A stretch of 41,388 nucleotides of DNA from an uncultured Rhodospirillales bacterium. GTDB taxonomy: Bacteria > Pseudomonadota > Alphaproteobacteria > Acetobacterales > Acetobacteraceae. Below are positions 15,395-21,999 of this stretch, in pieces. How positions within the stretch are numbered: position 1 is the stretch's first letter; the number at the start of each line of letters is the position of its first letter. The stretch spans positions 1 to 41,388 of the forward strand of contig CAIYSR010000022.1 of the NCBI GenBank assembly GCA_903928895.1, written 5' to 3'. The position numbers and the translations under genes are program-made. The notes under the pieces were generated by a model, which was not told the origin of the DNA, searched no databases, and was given only the letters and a program-made list of their open reading frames with translations.

Positions 15395-16629
15395 CAGAAG
15401 GTCTTGTACGAGTAGGCGCCGGTGGTGATCGGGTTGGTGGTCAGGCGCACCAGGTCGAGGAATTTCTGGACCTGGGCGAAGGCTGAATTCGGCGCGTAGA
15501 CGAGGTCGTGCTCGCGCAGGTCGAGCTGCTGGGCCATGAACAGGCCGCTGGCGCTGCGCAGGTCGACCAGGAAGATGACCGGCACCGGCGCACTCGGATC
15601 GGCATGGGCGATCGGCGGCGGGATCGGCGCCTCTTCGCCGCGGGCGCGGGCGAGACGGGCCTCGATGGCGGCGAGGCGGTCGAGCACGGCCGGGGTTTCG
15701 GTGCGGAACAGCATGAGGGCGGTGGCGTCGGCCCGGGCATCGAGAAGACCGCCGGCGGTGGCCAGACCGGCGGCGAGCGGCACCGGGCGGTTGGCGAGGG
15801 TCTGTTCGTCGACCTTGCCGGTCGCGCCCATCACCAGATAGGTCCGCGGGCTGACGATGAGGTGGATGTAGTCACCGCTGCGGACATGGATATCGGTCTG
15901 CGGCTGATCGAGCAGGGTCTGCATGCGCACGCGGTGCGGTTGGCCGAAGCGGGTGAGCTGGACGATGACGTTTTGCGGCGGCTCGGCGGCGCCGCCGGCG
16001 CGGGCGACGGCCTCGAGCAGGCGTTCGCCGCCGCTGCGGACGGGCAGGCTGCCCGGGGTCTTGACGGCGCCGGAGACGGTGATGCGGCTGGCGTTGCCGC
16101 GCGCGAGATTGACCATCACCTGCGGCCGCACCGCCTGGCCAGTCAGGGCGCCCTGAATGCGCCCGGCGGCCTCGACCTGGGTGAGGCCGCCGACGGCGAT
16201 GATCCCTGCGAAGGGCAGGGCCACCCGTCCGTCGGGATCGACGGTCAGTTCGGGCAGGGTGACCACACGGGCGCCGGGCTCGGCGCCGCTGGCGGTGATG
16301 CTGGGGGGGCCTGAGAACAGGCCGCCGGCGCTGGGTTCGACGATGGTGACGACCAGCACGTCGCCGGCGCCGATACGGGGCTCGGAGGGGCCGAGATCGG
16401 TGATGAAGCGCTCGGCCTCGGGCACCGATTCCTGGATCACCGGGACCATTTCCGGGGTGAGGCGGACCAGGCGGAACGGCACGCGCTGGAGCAGCGGCAC
16501 TTCGCCCTCGACCTCGGAGGCCAAGGGGCCGGCGATCGGCAGGTTCTGGCAGCCGGCGAGGGCGAGCAGGACCGCGAGGAGGGCGGTCCGGGCCCGCTGG
16601 TGCCGCTGATTACGGTACCGATTGACCAT
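15394..16629 (-). CDS. Polysaccharide export lipoprotein (Wza/KpsD-like)
   Basis: An outer-membrane polysaccharide export protein of about 411 residues. The signal ends in ALLAVLLALAGC (lipobox). The Poly_export motif is RIGAGDVLVVTIVEPSAGG, followed by the strand pattern LTVDPDGRVALPFAG with IIAVGGLTQVEAAGRI. SLBB-like modules include RITVSGAVKTPGSLPVRSGG and TYLVMGATGKVDEQ. It would form the ring that lets capsule or exopolysaccharide cross the outer membrane. The start is uncertain: ATG 16629 gives a compact lipoprotein signal, but in-frame ATGs exist at 16641, 16653 and 16692 and none has a clear ribosome site. No polymerase, flippase or tyrosine kinase gene lies beside it, which is unusual. 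Confidence 0.85.
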   Translation of the reverse strand: MVNRYRNQRHQRARTALLAVLLALAGCQNLPIAGPLASEVEGEVPLLQRVPFRLVRLTPEMVPVIQESVPEAERFITDLGPSEPRIGAGDVLVVTIVEPSAGGLFSGPPSITASGAEPGARVVTLPELTVDPDGRVALPFAGIIAVGGLTQVEAAGRIQGALTGQAVRPQVMVNLARGNASRITVSGAVKTPGSLPVRSGGERLLEAVARAGGAAEPPQNVIVQLTRFGQPHRVRMQTLLDQPQTDIHVRSGDYIHLIVSPRTYLVMGATGKVDEQTLANRPVPLAAGLATAGGLLDARADATALMLFRTETPAVLDRLAAIEARLARARGEEAPIPPPIAHADPSAPVPVIFLVDLRSASGLFMAQQLDLREHDLVYAPNSAFAQVQKFLDLVRLTTNPITTGAYSYKTF

Positions 16630-16846
16630 TGTTCCATTCATCAACTGCCGCATATCTGAAATCCGCACTCCAATGCCGCGCGCGCCCATCATTGCGCACC
16701 GACTGACCGCGCGGCCAATACAACGGATCGGCGCTTCGTCAAAGTTTCACTTTGACTTTGCTCGCTGCTGCGACGTTATGCGATCCCGTTCGGTTCGTCT
16801 TTTCTACGAGCCGCAAGGAATACAACGATGATGGCTCGCAAGTAAC
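16630..16846. other. Divergent intergenic region of the export and pyruvyl-transferase genes
   Basis: About 217 bases between two divergent polysaccharide genes. It is moderately AT-rich around 16740-16850 and holds CGGTACCG at 16614-16621 just inside the export gene. It is expected to contain back-to-back promoters, but none matches consensus well enough to place. Confidence 0.35.
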
Positions 16847-17944
16847 ATGAACGTCACACATGACTGGGACCTGCTCGACCGCCTCGCGCGGGACCAGGGG
16901 GCGATCCCGCTGGGGTGGGCCGGGGCGACGGCGACGGCGCCCTACGTGAATTTCGGCGACGCGCTGAGCCCGGTGATGGTGGCGCTGTGCAGCGGCATGG
17001 CAGTGGCGCGGGTGCCGTTCGGCTCGACCGCGCCGCGGCTGGCGGCGGTGGGCACGATCGGCCATGGCTTCGCTGGCGGGTCGGTGTGGTTCTGGGGCAC
17101 CGGGACGTCGCTGTATCGCAATCCCTTCGCGCCGGCGGAGGAGAAGCTGCTGTATGAGACCCCGGCGAATACGACGATCCATGTGGCGGCGACGCGCGGG
17201 CCGATTTCGGAGCGGATCCTGAGCGGCCATGGCGCGCTGCCTTCGAGCGGGGTGCATGGCGATCCGGTGTGGCTGTTGCCGCGGTTTCACCACCGCCCGG
17301 TGGCGCAGACCTGGGACCTCGGGGTGATCCTGCATTTGTCGGACCTGACCGACCGCGATTTCGAGGTCCATTTCAATCCGCTGCATGAGCGCTACATCGT
17401 GCCGCCGGAGTTCCAGGGCCGGGTGAAGCTGATCAACACGGTGACGCCGGTGAGTGTGCGCGCGGTGATGGACAAGGTGGATGAAATCCGCTCGTGCCGG
17501 CGGATCGTCTCGACCAGCCTGCATGGGCTGGTGATCCCGGAGAGCTACGGGATACCGTGCCTTTATTTCGGCGTGCGCGGCAAGGAGGGGTTCACGGTTT
17601 CGGCGACGGAGCTGGAGACCGGGCTCGATCCCCGCATTCTCGATCTCTACGGCGGGCTCGGGCTGGCCGAATTCCCGAGCTATGTGCAGCCGCGGCGGCG
17701 GCGGACGGATTGGGCGGCGGTGATGCGGGCGGTGGATGCGGCCTGGGAGCCGCGCGGATTCGATGGCGAGAGGCTGCTGGAGGCGCTGCCGGTGGCGGCG
17801 GACCCGGTGACGGTGCCGGCGGGCGTGCATCTTGCCGATCTGCCGCTGCTGCGCGGGCTGAGCCTGGGGCATGGCACGGAGGAAGTGATGGACACGGCGA
17901 AGCGCTACGCCATCGCCGGACGGGCGCTCGCGCGCGGGCGGTAG
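16847..17944 (+). CDS. Polysaccharide pyruvyl transferase family protein
   Basis: A 365-residue enzyme expected to transfer pyruvate from phosphoenolpyruvate to sugar hydroxyls of an exported polysaccharide, or a related CsaB/WcaK-like function. Family marks are NFGDALSPVMV (35-45), ATRGPISERIL (115-125), GDPVWLLPRF (138-147), and the conserved block SCRRIVSTSLHGLVIPESYG (216-235) with His226. It is soluble, with no signal. It lies divergent from the Wza-like gene, which supports polysaccharide decoration. It is paralogous to both halves of the 640-residue protein at 25846-27768. The ribosome site is weak, so the start at ATG 16847 rests mainly on N-terminal alignment with that paralog. Confidence 0.82.
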   Translation: MNVTHDWDLLDRLARDQGAIPLGWAGATATAPYVNFGDALSPVMVALCSGMAVARVPFGSTAPRLAAVGTIGHGFAGGSVWFWGTGTSLYRNPFAPAEEKLLYETPANTTIHVAATRGPISERILSGHGALPSSGVHGDPVWLLPRFHHRPVAQTWDLGVILHLSDLTDRDFEVHFNPLHERYIVPPEFQGRVKLINTVTPVSVRAVMDKVDEIRSCRRIVSTSLHGLVIPESYGIPCLYFGVRGKEGFTVSATELETGLDPRILDLYGGLGLAEFPSYVQPRRRRTDWAAVMRAVDAAWEPRGFDGERLLEALPVAADPVTVPAGVHLADLPLLRGLSLGHGTEEVMDTAKRYAIAGRALARGR

Positions 17945-18000
17945 CCTGGCGGCGGGTTTGAGGTTGCGGCTGCGGCGGAATTCGGGCCGGCACGATGCCG

Positions 18001-18072
18001 CTGTCGGCGCTGTCGGCGCTGTCGGCGCTGTCGGCGCTGTCGCCGCTGTCGGCGCTGTCGCCGCTGTCGGCG
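18001..18072. repeat. 9-bp tandem array, eight units
   Basis: CTGTCGGCG is repeated eight times without gaps. Units five and seven read CTGTCGCCG. The array lies 56 bases after the pyruvyl-transferase stop, in non-coding sequence. Units differing by a single base suggest recent expansion, and copy number is likely variable between strains. Confidence 0.9.
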
Positions 18073-18107
18073 CTGGCGCCCGGCGCTGTGGGCGAGTCGC
18101 GGGTTCA

Positions 18108-18218
18108 TTCGGTACGGTGCATTTTTGCCTTCATGACTGCACGTGTAATGGATACCGATATTTCATAAAATTCGGTACGAAGATCGCGTTTATGGCGGAT
18201 ATTTCAGGGTTTCGGTAC
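18108..18218. promoter_or_regulatory. Three TTCGGTAC boxes, candidate operator cluster
   Basis: Identical 8-mers TTCGGTAC occur at 18108-18115, 18171-18178 and 18211-18218, with a partial inverse GATACCGATA at 18151-18160. The spacings of 63 and 40 bases are close to whole helical turns, so a regulator could bind the same face. No known regulator is assigned. Confidence 0.35.
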
Positions 18219-18313
18219 CAAGAAGTCAAAAACGACAGTGTATAAATCCGTTGAAATTGCCTTGGTTTTCGCTTTCATCGGTGTATGGTACTTTAATATT
18301 GTGTCTATTCCGG

Positions 18314-18331
18314 CTGTCATTAAAATGTATT
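18314..18331 (+). promoter_or_regulatory. Candidate Pho box upstream of the PstS-like gene
   Basis: CTGTCAT-TAAA-ATGTATT has the 7-4-7 layout of a PhoB site. The first half is a perfect CTGTCAT; the second matches at four of seven positions. A weak -10-like TTATGC lies about 15 bases downstream. It lies 127 bases before a gene for a phosphate-binding-type protein, which is why it is worth recording. Confidence 0.4.
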
Positions 18332-18457
18332 TAAGAATCGCCTCGTTATGCGTCGCTTTTCCCGATGGGGCTGGCTAAAGAGGCGCCACGTCATGGCGCC
18401 CGGCAGCGGCGGCGTGTCGTTGAAGTTCGCTTAAAACAACTCGGAGAGAGTCAACAC

Positions 18458-19939
18458 ATGCGTAACATCCTGCTCGCCACCACGGTTGTGGCCGGCGTCG
18501 CCGCCTTCGCTGGCGCCGCGTCCGCCCAGACCGCTACCGGCTTCAACGTGCTCGGCGGCGGCTCGTCGCTGGCCGCGAACCTCTACAACCGCACGGCCCA
18601 GGCGATCGCCGGGACGACCAATGTCGGCACCGTCGCCCTCAACGGCGGCCTGAACACCGTCGGCGCCATCGCCGGCTCCACCCAGGGCGAACTCGGCTAC
18701 CAGGCCGACGGCTCGGGCTCGGGCCAGAAGGCGTTCATCCAGCAGACCCTTTCGACCCACACCCTCTACAACGGCTTGAACACCGCGCTGCCCGGCAACG
18801 GCCTGGTTGCGTTCGGCGCGTCCGACGCCTACCTGACCTCCGATCAGGTTGCCTGCTGGAGCGGCACCACGGCCAACTGCACCGCCGCCGGCTACGCCAC
18901 GCCGACCACCGCCCCCTCGGTTGCCGGTGGCAACATCATTCAGATCCCGGCTTTCGGCACCGCCGTTGCCGTGGCTCACACCAACCAGTACAGCAAGCCG
19001 ATCAAGCTGAACGATGATGACCTCTGCGGCATCTTCTCCGGCAAGATCACCGACTGGTCGAACGTCTCGGCCGGCTCCGCCAAGGACCGTGCCGGCCAGG
19101 CCGGCACCATCAGCGTCGTCGTCCGCTCCGATGGGTCGGGCACGAGCTTCCTGTTCACCCAGCATCTCGCCAAGGTCTGCACCAGCACCAACACTGCTTC
19201 GGGCGTGACCTTCGTCGCCACGAAGACCTTCGCCAGCGTCTTCCCGTCCAGCACGCTGCCGTCGAACTTCACCGGCGCCTCGGGCTCAACCGCGGTGGCC
19301 GACGCGCTGCTGACCGGCACCAACCTGGTGTCCTACCTGACGCCGGACTTCACCTCGATCGCTCCGGTCGGCCTGTCGCACTTCCAGAAGCTGGCCACCC
19401 TCGGCGGCGTCAGCGTCTCCACACTGGTGGCCGGCAAGACCGACGCCCAGCTGATCGCTCTGGCCTTGACCTCGCCGTACCAGTACATCAAGTACGCGTC
19501 GGTGTACAATACGACCGAAGGGAAGTACTACTACCCGAACACCGGCTCGACCACGAAGGCGCTGAGCAACCCGGGCGCGACCGACTATGCTCCGGGCTAC
19601 CCGACCACGAAGGTGAACGCGCAGGACGCCACCAAGTGGATCCCGTCGATCGCCCAGCCGGCCAAGGGCTATCCGATCGTTGGCTACACCGCCCTGCTGT
19701 TCCCGACCTGCTACGCCAACAGCTCCGTCGCCAACTATGTCAAGTCGTTCCTGACGCAGCTGTACAACTCAGGCAACAAGACCAACCTGACCGCCGAAGG
19801 CTTCGTCGGCGTGCCGTCCGGCTACTCGAAGACCATCAAGTCGGTCTTCGTCCAGGGCACCTCGGTGTACGCCCTGAACATCAACAACTCGACCGTCTGC
19901 AACTCCACCGGCCTGACCGGCACGCACGCCGGCCTCTGA
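18458..19939 (+). CDS. PstS-like secreted substrate-binding protein
   Basis: A 493-residue exported protein of the phosphate-binding (PstS/DING-like) class. The signal peptide MRNILLATTVVAGVAAFAGA ends in ASAQ. Ligand-fold motifs appear in family order: GGGSSLAANLYNRT, YQADGSGSGQKAFIQQ, FGASDAYLTSDQV, IQIPAFGTAVAVAH, LCGIFSGKITDWSNVS and VVVRSDGSGTSFLFTQHL. It is longer than ordinary PstS (about 340 residues) and rich in Ser, Thr, Asn and Tyr in the second half. Codon use is regular and C-ending, suggesting high expression. No pstCAB genes are near; instead a GspG pseudopilin follows. PstS-like proteins are known type II secretion substrates in some bacteria, so extracellular release is plausible. 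Ribosome site and terminator flank it, so it is monocistronic. Confidence 0.85.
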   Translation: MRNILLATTVVAGVAAFAGAASAQTATGFNVLGGGSSLAANLYNRTAQAIAGTTNVGTVALNGGLNTVGAIAGSTQGELGYQADGSGSGQKAFIQQTLSTHTLYNGLNTALPGNGLVAFGASDAYLTSDQVACWSGTTANCTAAGYATPTTAPSVAGGNIIQIPAFGTAVAVAHTNQYSKPIKLNDDDLCGIFSGKITDWSNVSAGSAKDRAGQAGTISVVVRSDGSGTSFLFTQHLAKVCTSTNTASGVTFVATKTFASVFPSSTLPSNFTGASGSTAVADALLTGTNLVSYLTPDFTSIAPVGLSHFQKLATLGGVSVSTLVAGKTDAQLIALALTSPYQYIKYASVYNTTEGKYYYPNTGSTTKALSNPGATDYAPGYPTTKVNAQDATKWIPSIAQPAKGYPIVGYTALLFPTCYANSSVANYVKSFLTQLYNSGNKTNLTAEGFVGVPSGYSKTIKSVFVQGTSVYALNINNSTVCNSTGLTGTHAGL

Positions 19940-19965
19940 TCCTTTCCGGATCAACGGCGCCTGAC

Positions 19966-20000
19966 GCGGGCGGCTCCTTCGGGAGCCGCCCGCCGCTTTT
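19966..20000 (+). terminator. Rho-independent terminator of the PstS-like gene
   Basis: GCGGGCGGCTCC pairs perfectly with GGAGCCGCCCGC around a TTCG loop, followed by CGCTTTTTG. The stem and T run make this the clearest intrinsic terminator in the window. It separates the secreted protein from the pseudopilin gene. Confidence 0.92.
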
Positions 20001-20055
20001 TGTCGCTCAACTGTGACTTGCCGCGGCCGGTTGGTCCGCCTATCCGGGGCCGGCA

Positions 20056-20496
20056 ATGCTGAGAATGGACCGCGCAGCCGCCATGACCGATGACCAGCGC
20101 CGCCAAGGCGGCTTCACCTTGCTCGAAATTCTCGTGGTGATCGCGATTCTCGGCCTGCTGATCGGGCTGGTGGCGCCGGCGGCGCTGCGGCAGCTCGGCG
20201 GCGCCCGGGTATCGGTGGCGAAGCAGTCGATCGAGCGGTTGTCCGGGGTGCTCGACCTCTACAAGCTCGATGTCGGGCGCTACCCGACCGGCGAGCAGGG
20301 GCTGGGCGCGCTGGCGGAGAAGCCGCAAGGGGTGGCGGGCTGGAACGGGCCGTATGTGAAGGGGGCGGTGCCGATGGACCCCTGGGGCCACCCATGGAGC
20401 TACCGGGTGCCGTCGAGCCGGAGCGGACATGATTTCGATCTGTGCTCGGCCGGGCCGAACGGGGCCGGCGGGAGCGAGCAGATCTGTAATCCGTGA
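20056..20496 (+). CDS. gspG: Type II secretion major pseudopilin (GspG-like)
   Basis: A 146-residue pseudopilin. The prepilin cleavage site is RRQGG-FTLLE, with Glu at the fifth mature position, followed by a hydrophobic helix ILVVIAILGLLIGLVAPAAL. The GspG hallmarks DLYKLDVGRYPTGEQGLGAL, GWNGPYVKG and DPWGHPWSYR are all present, and the end has the typical short CSAGPNG loop. Prepilin peptidase, encoded at 40066-40800, would process it. It stands alone, between a PstS-like secreted protein and a repeat cluster, rather than inside a gsp operon. ATG 20056 gives a long leader; ATG 20083 gives a leader of usual length and may be the true start. Confidence 0.92.
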   Translation: MLRMDRAAAMTDDQRRQGGFTLLEILVVIAILGLLIGLVAPAALRQLGGARVSVAKQSIERLSGVLDLYKLDVGRYPTGEQGLGALAEKPQGVAGWNGPYVKGAVPMDPWGHPWSYRVPSSRSGHDFDLCSAGPNGAGGSEQICNP

Positions 20497-20511
20497 GGAG
20501 TGAAGGGACCG

Positions 20512-20535
20512 TTTCTTTTTTTGGAAAAAAAGAAA
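20512..20535. terminator. A/T hairpin after gspG
   Basis: TTTCTTTTTTT pairs with AAAAAAAGAAA across GG, 15 bases after the gspG stop. It resembles the outer hairpin of repeat copy A (5637-5660). It probably serves as a terminator and may be the detached end of repeat copy B. Confidence 0.6.
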
Positions 20536-20573
20536 TCCTCTGTCTTCCTGAGAACTCGAAAAAAATCGGCCCA

Positions 20574-20669
20574 GCGTCATCGCGAGCGCTTCCGTGGCGA
20601 TCCAGAGGGACCGCTCGGAAAGCCGAGTCTGGCCCCCCGGATTGCCGCGGCTTCGCCTCGCAATGACGC
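20574..20669. repeat. Palindromic intergenic repeat with GCGTCAT ends
   Basis: A 96-base element with imperfect terminal inverted repeats of about 30 bases. The left end starts GCGTCATCGCGAG and contains GGCGATCC; the right end, read on the other strand, starts GCGTCATTGCGAG and contains GGCAATCC. This end sequence is characteristic of a widespread class of short mobile palindromes in alphaproteobacteria and other groups. It is non-coding. Confidence 0.75.
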
Positions 20670-20714
20670 GTGACGGAAATGGCTTTTGCGGGTTTTCCAG
20701 CGAACGGAATAAAC

Positions 20715-20806
20715 AAAAAAACTTTACCCGTGGCTTTGCCCTGGAGGCTCCATCGACTCCAACGGATAGAAGTTTTTTGCTTCTTTTTTTCAAAAAAGAA
20801 GCGCTT
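20715..20806. repeat. Dispersed hairpin repeat, copy B (inverted relative to A)
   Basis: This matches the complement of 5543-5635: shared blocks include AAAAAAAC-TTACCC, TGGCTTTGC, CGACTCCAA, GGAT-GAAGTTTTTTGCTTC and CAAAAAAGAAGCGCTT. The two copies are about 15 kb apart in opposite orientation. The second hairpin of the element is missing next to it, and a similar hairpin sits about 180 bases away at 20512-20535, with the GCGTCAT palindrome between. Confidence 0.8.
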
Positions 20807-20835
20807 CCCTGCTCTGCCGCTTGAGTCAAACGGCG

Positions 20836-21999
20836 CTACCCGCTTGAGCCGGCGACCTCGCGCGCCAGGGCCGTGGCGGCGGCGGCGATGGGCGGGGCCC
20901 AATCGCCGAGGGTGGTTTGGCGGAACTGGCGCAGGCTGGGGTACCAGGCGGAGTCGCTGCGGCCCAGGCCCCAGCGCCAGTCGGTGTTGAGGCGGTTGAG
21001 CAGCCAGACCGGCTTGCCCATGGCGCCGGCGAGATGGAGGACGGCGGTATCGACGCTGATGACGAGGTCGAGCCCGTCGATCAGGCCGGCGGTGTCGGCG
21101 AAGTCGGTGATATCGGCGGTCCAGTCGTGCAACTCGGGCTGGTCGTGCGCCTGGTCCGCGGCCGGGCCGAGCTGGAGCGAGACGAAGCTGACGCCGGGCA
21201 CGGCGAGGATGGGGGCGAGGGCGGCGAGGGGGATGGAGCGCTCGTGGTCGCTGGCGAAGGACGCGTTGCCGGCCCAGACCAGACCGATTTTGCGGCCGGG
21301 GAGGGCGGCGAGGCGCCGGGCGAAGCGGGCGGCGATGGCCGGGTCGGCGGCGAGATAGGGTTCGCGTCCGGGCACGGTGTCGGGCGTGGTGCCCCAGAGC
21401 TGGGGCAGGTGCTCCATCGGCAAGTGGCGATGGTAGAGTGGGCCGGGCGGGGCGCCGGCGAATTCGGCGAGGCCGGGCAGGGTGGCGAAGAGGCGGGCGA
21501 GGGAGGGGTGGCCGGCCATCACCACTTTGCAGCGGGCGGCGCAGAGCGGGACGTAGCGGGCGAGCATGATGGTGTCGCCGAGTCCGCCATCGGCGTGCAG
21601 CAGGAGGGTCGCGGGGTCGCCGCGTGAGGTCTGCATGGCTTCGCCGCGCCAGGGCTCGCCCGGGATTGCGTTTTCGGGGATGACGCTGTGGCGGCCGGCG
21701 AGGCGGGCTGGCATGCCCTCCTCGTAGCGGCCGAGCGCGAGCAGGACGGTGCCGAGGCAGTAGCGGGCATAGGCGTGGCCGGGATCGGCGACGCAGGCGT
21801 CGGCGAGGAGGCGGGCGGCCTCCTCCCAGTCATCGAGATCGCGGCGGACGAGGGCGAGGGTGAGCAGGGTGTCGGCGTGGCCGGGGCGCAAAGCGAGGCT
21901 TTCGCGGAGGGCGGCGGTGGCGTCGGCGAGGCGGCCGGCGGTGGCCAGCGCGCGGCCTTCGGCCTCGAGCGCGGCGGGATCGAGGATGGTCGCGCTCAC
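20836..21999 (-). CDS. TPR protein with GT9-like glycosyltransferase domain
   Basis: A 387-residue cytoplasmic protein. Residues about 5-100 form two to three tetratricopeptide units (AEGRALATAGRLADATAALR, LRPGHADTLLTLALVRRDLD). The rest resembles the heptosyltransferase-like GT9 fold: DGGLGDTIMLARYVPL near 137-152, KIGLVWAGNASFASDHERSI, and the donor-binding motif LVISVDTAVLHLAGAMGKPV with WLLNR. GTG 21999 is the chosen start, giving a four-base overlap with the adhesin-like gene upstream; the longer in-frame extension is only low-complexity shadow. The coupling suggests it glycosylates that repeat protein, as TPR-glycosyltransferases do in flagellin and adhesin loci. The acceptor is inference. 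Confidence 0.83.
   Translation of the reverse strand: MSATILDPAALEAEGRALATAGRLADATAALRESLALRPGHADTLLTLALVRRDLDDWEEAARLLADACVADPGHAYARYCLGTVLLALGRYEEGMPARLAGRHSVIPENAIPGEPWRGEAMQTSRGDPATLLLHADGGLGDTIMLARYVPLCAARCKVVMAGHPSLARLFATLPGLAEFAGAPPGPLYHRHLPMEHLPQLWGTTPDTVPGREPYLAADPAIAARFARRLAALPGRKIGLVWAGNASFASDHERSIPLAALAPILAVPGVSFVSLQLGPAADQAHDQPELHDWTADITDFADTAGLIDGLDLVISVDTAVLHLAGAMGKPVWLLNRLNTDWRWGLGRSDSAWYPSLRQFRQTTLGDWAPPIAAAATALAREVAGSSG

Larger units (their letters stand above)
17945..18457. other. Long regulatory intergenic region, 513 bases
   Basis: The first part is GC-rich and holds a 9-bp tandem array. From about 18115 to 18365 the composition switches sharply to AT-rich. That part holds three TTCGGTAC boxes, a possible -35/-10 pair (TTGGTT at 18262-18267, TATGGT at 18284-18289, 16 bases apart) and a Pho-box-like sequence. 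GGAGAGAG at 18443-18450 is the ribosome site of the PstS-like gene. A 95-codon frame across the array is judged non-coding. Confidence 0.5.

Noticed and set aside
18001-18072. Tandem array considered as a CRISPR
   Set aside because: The units are 9 bases, contiguous and without spacers, and there are no cas genes.
17958-18245. 95-codon frame over the 9-bp tandem array
   Set aside because: The AVGAVG repeat is a by-product of the 9-bp unit, the rest lies in AT-rich regulatory DNA, and there is no ribosome site.
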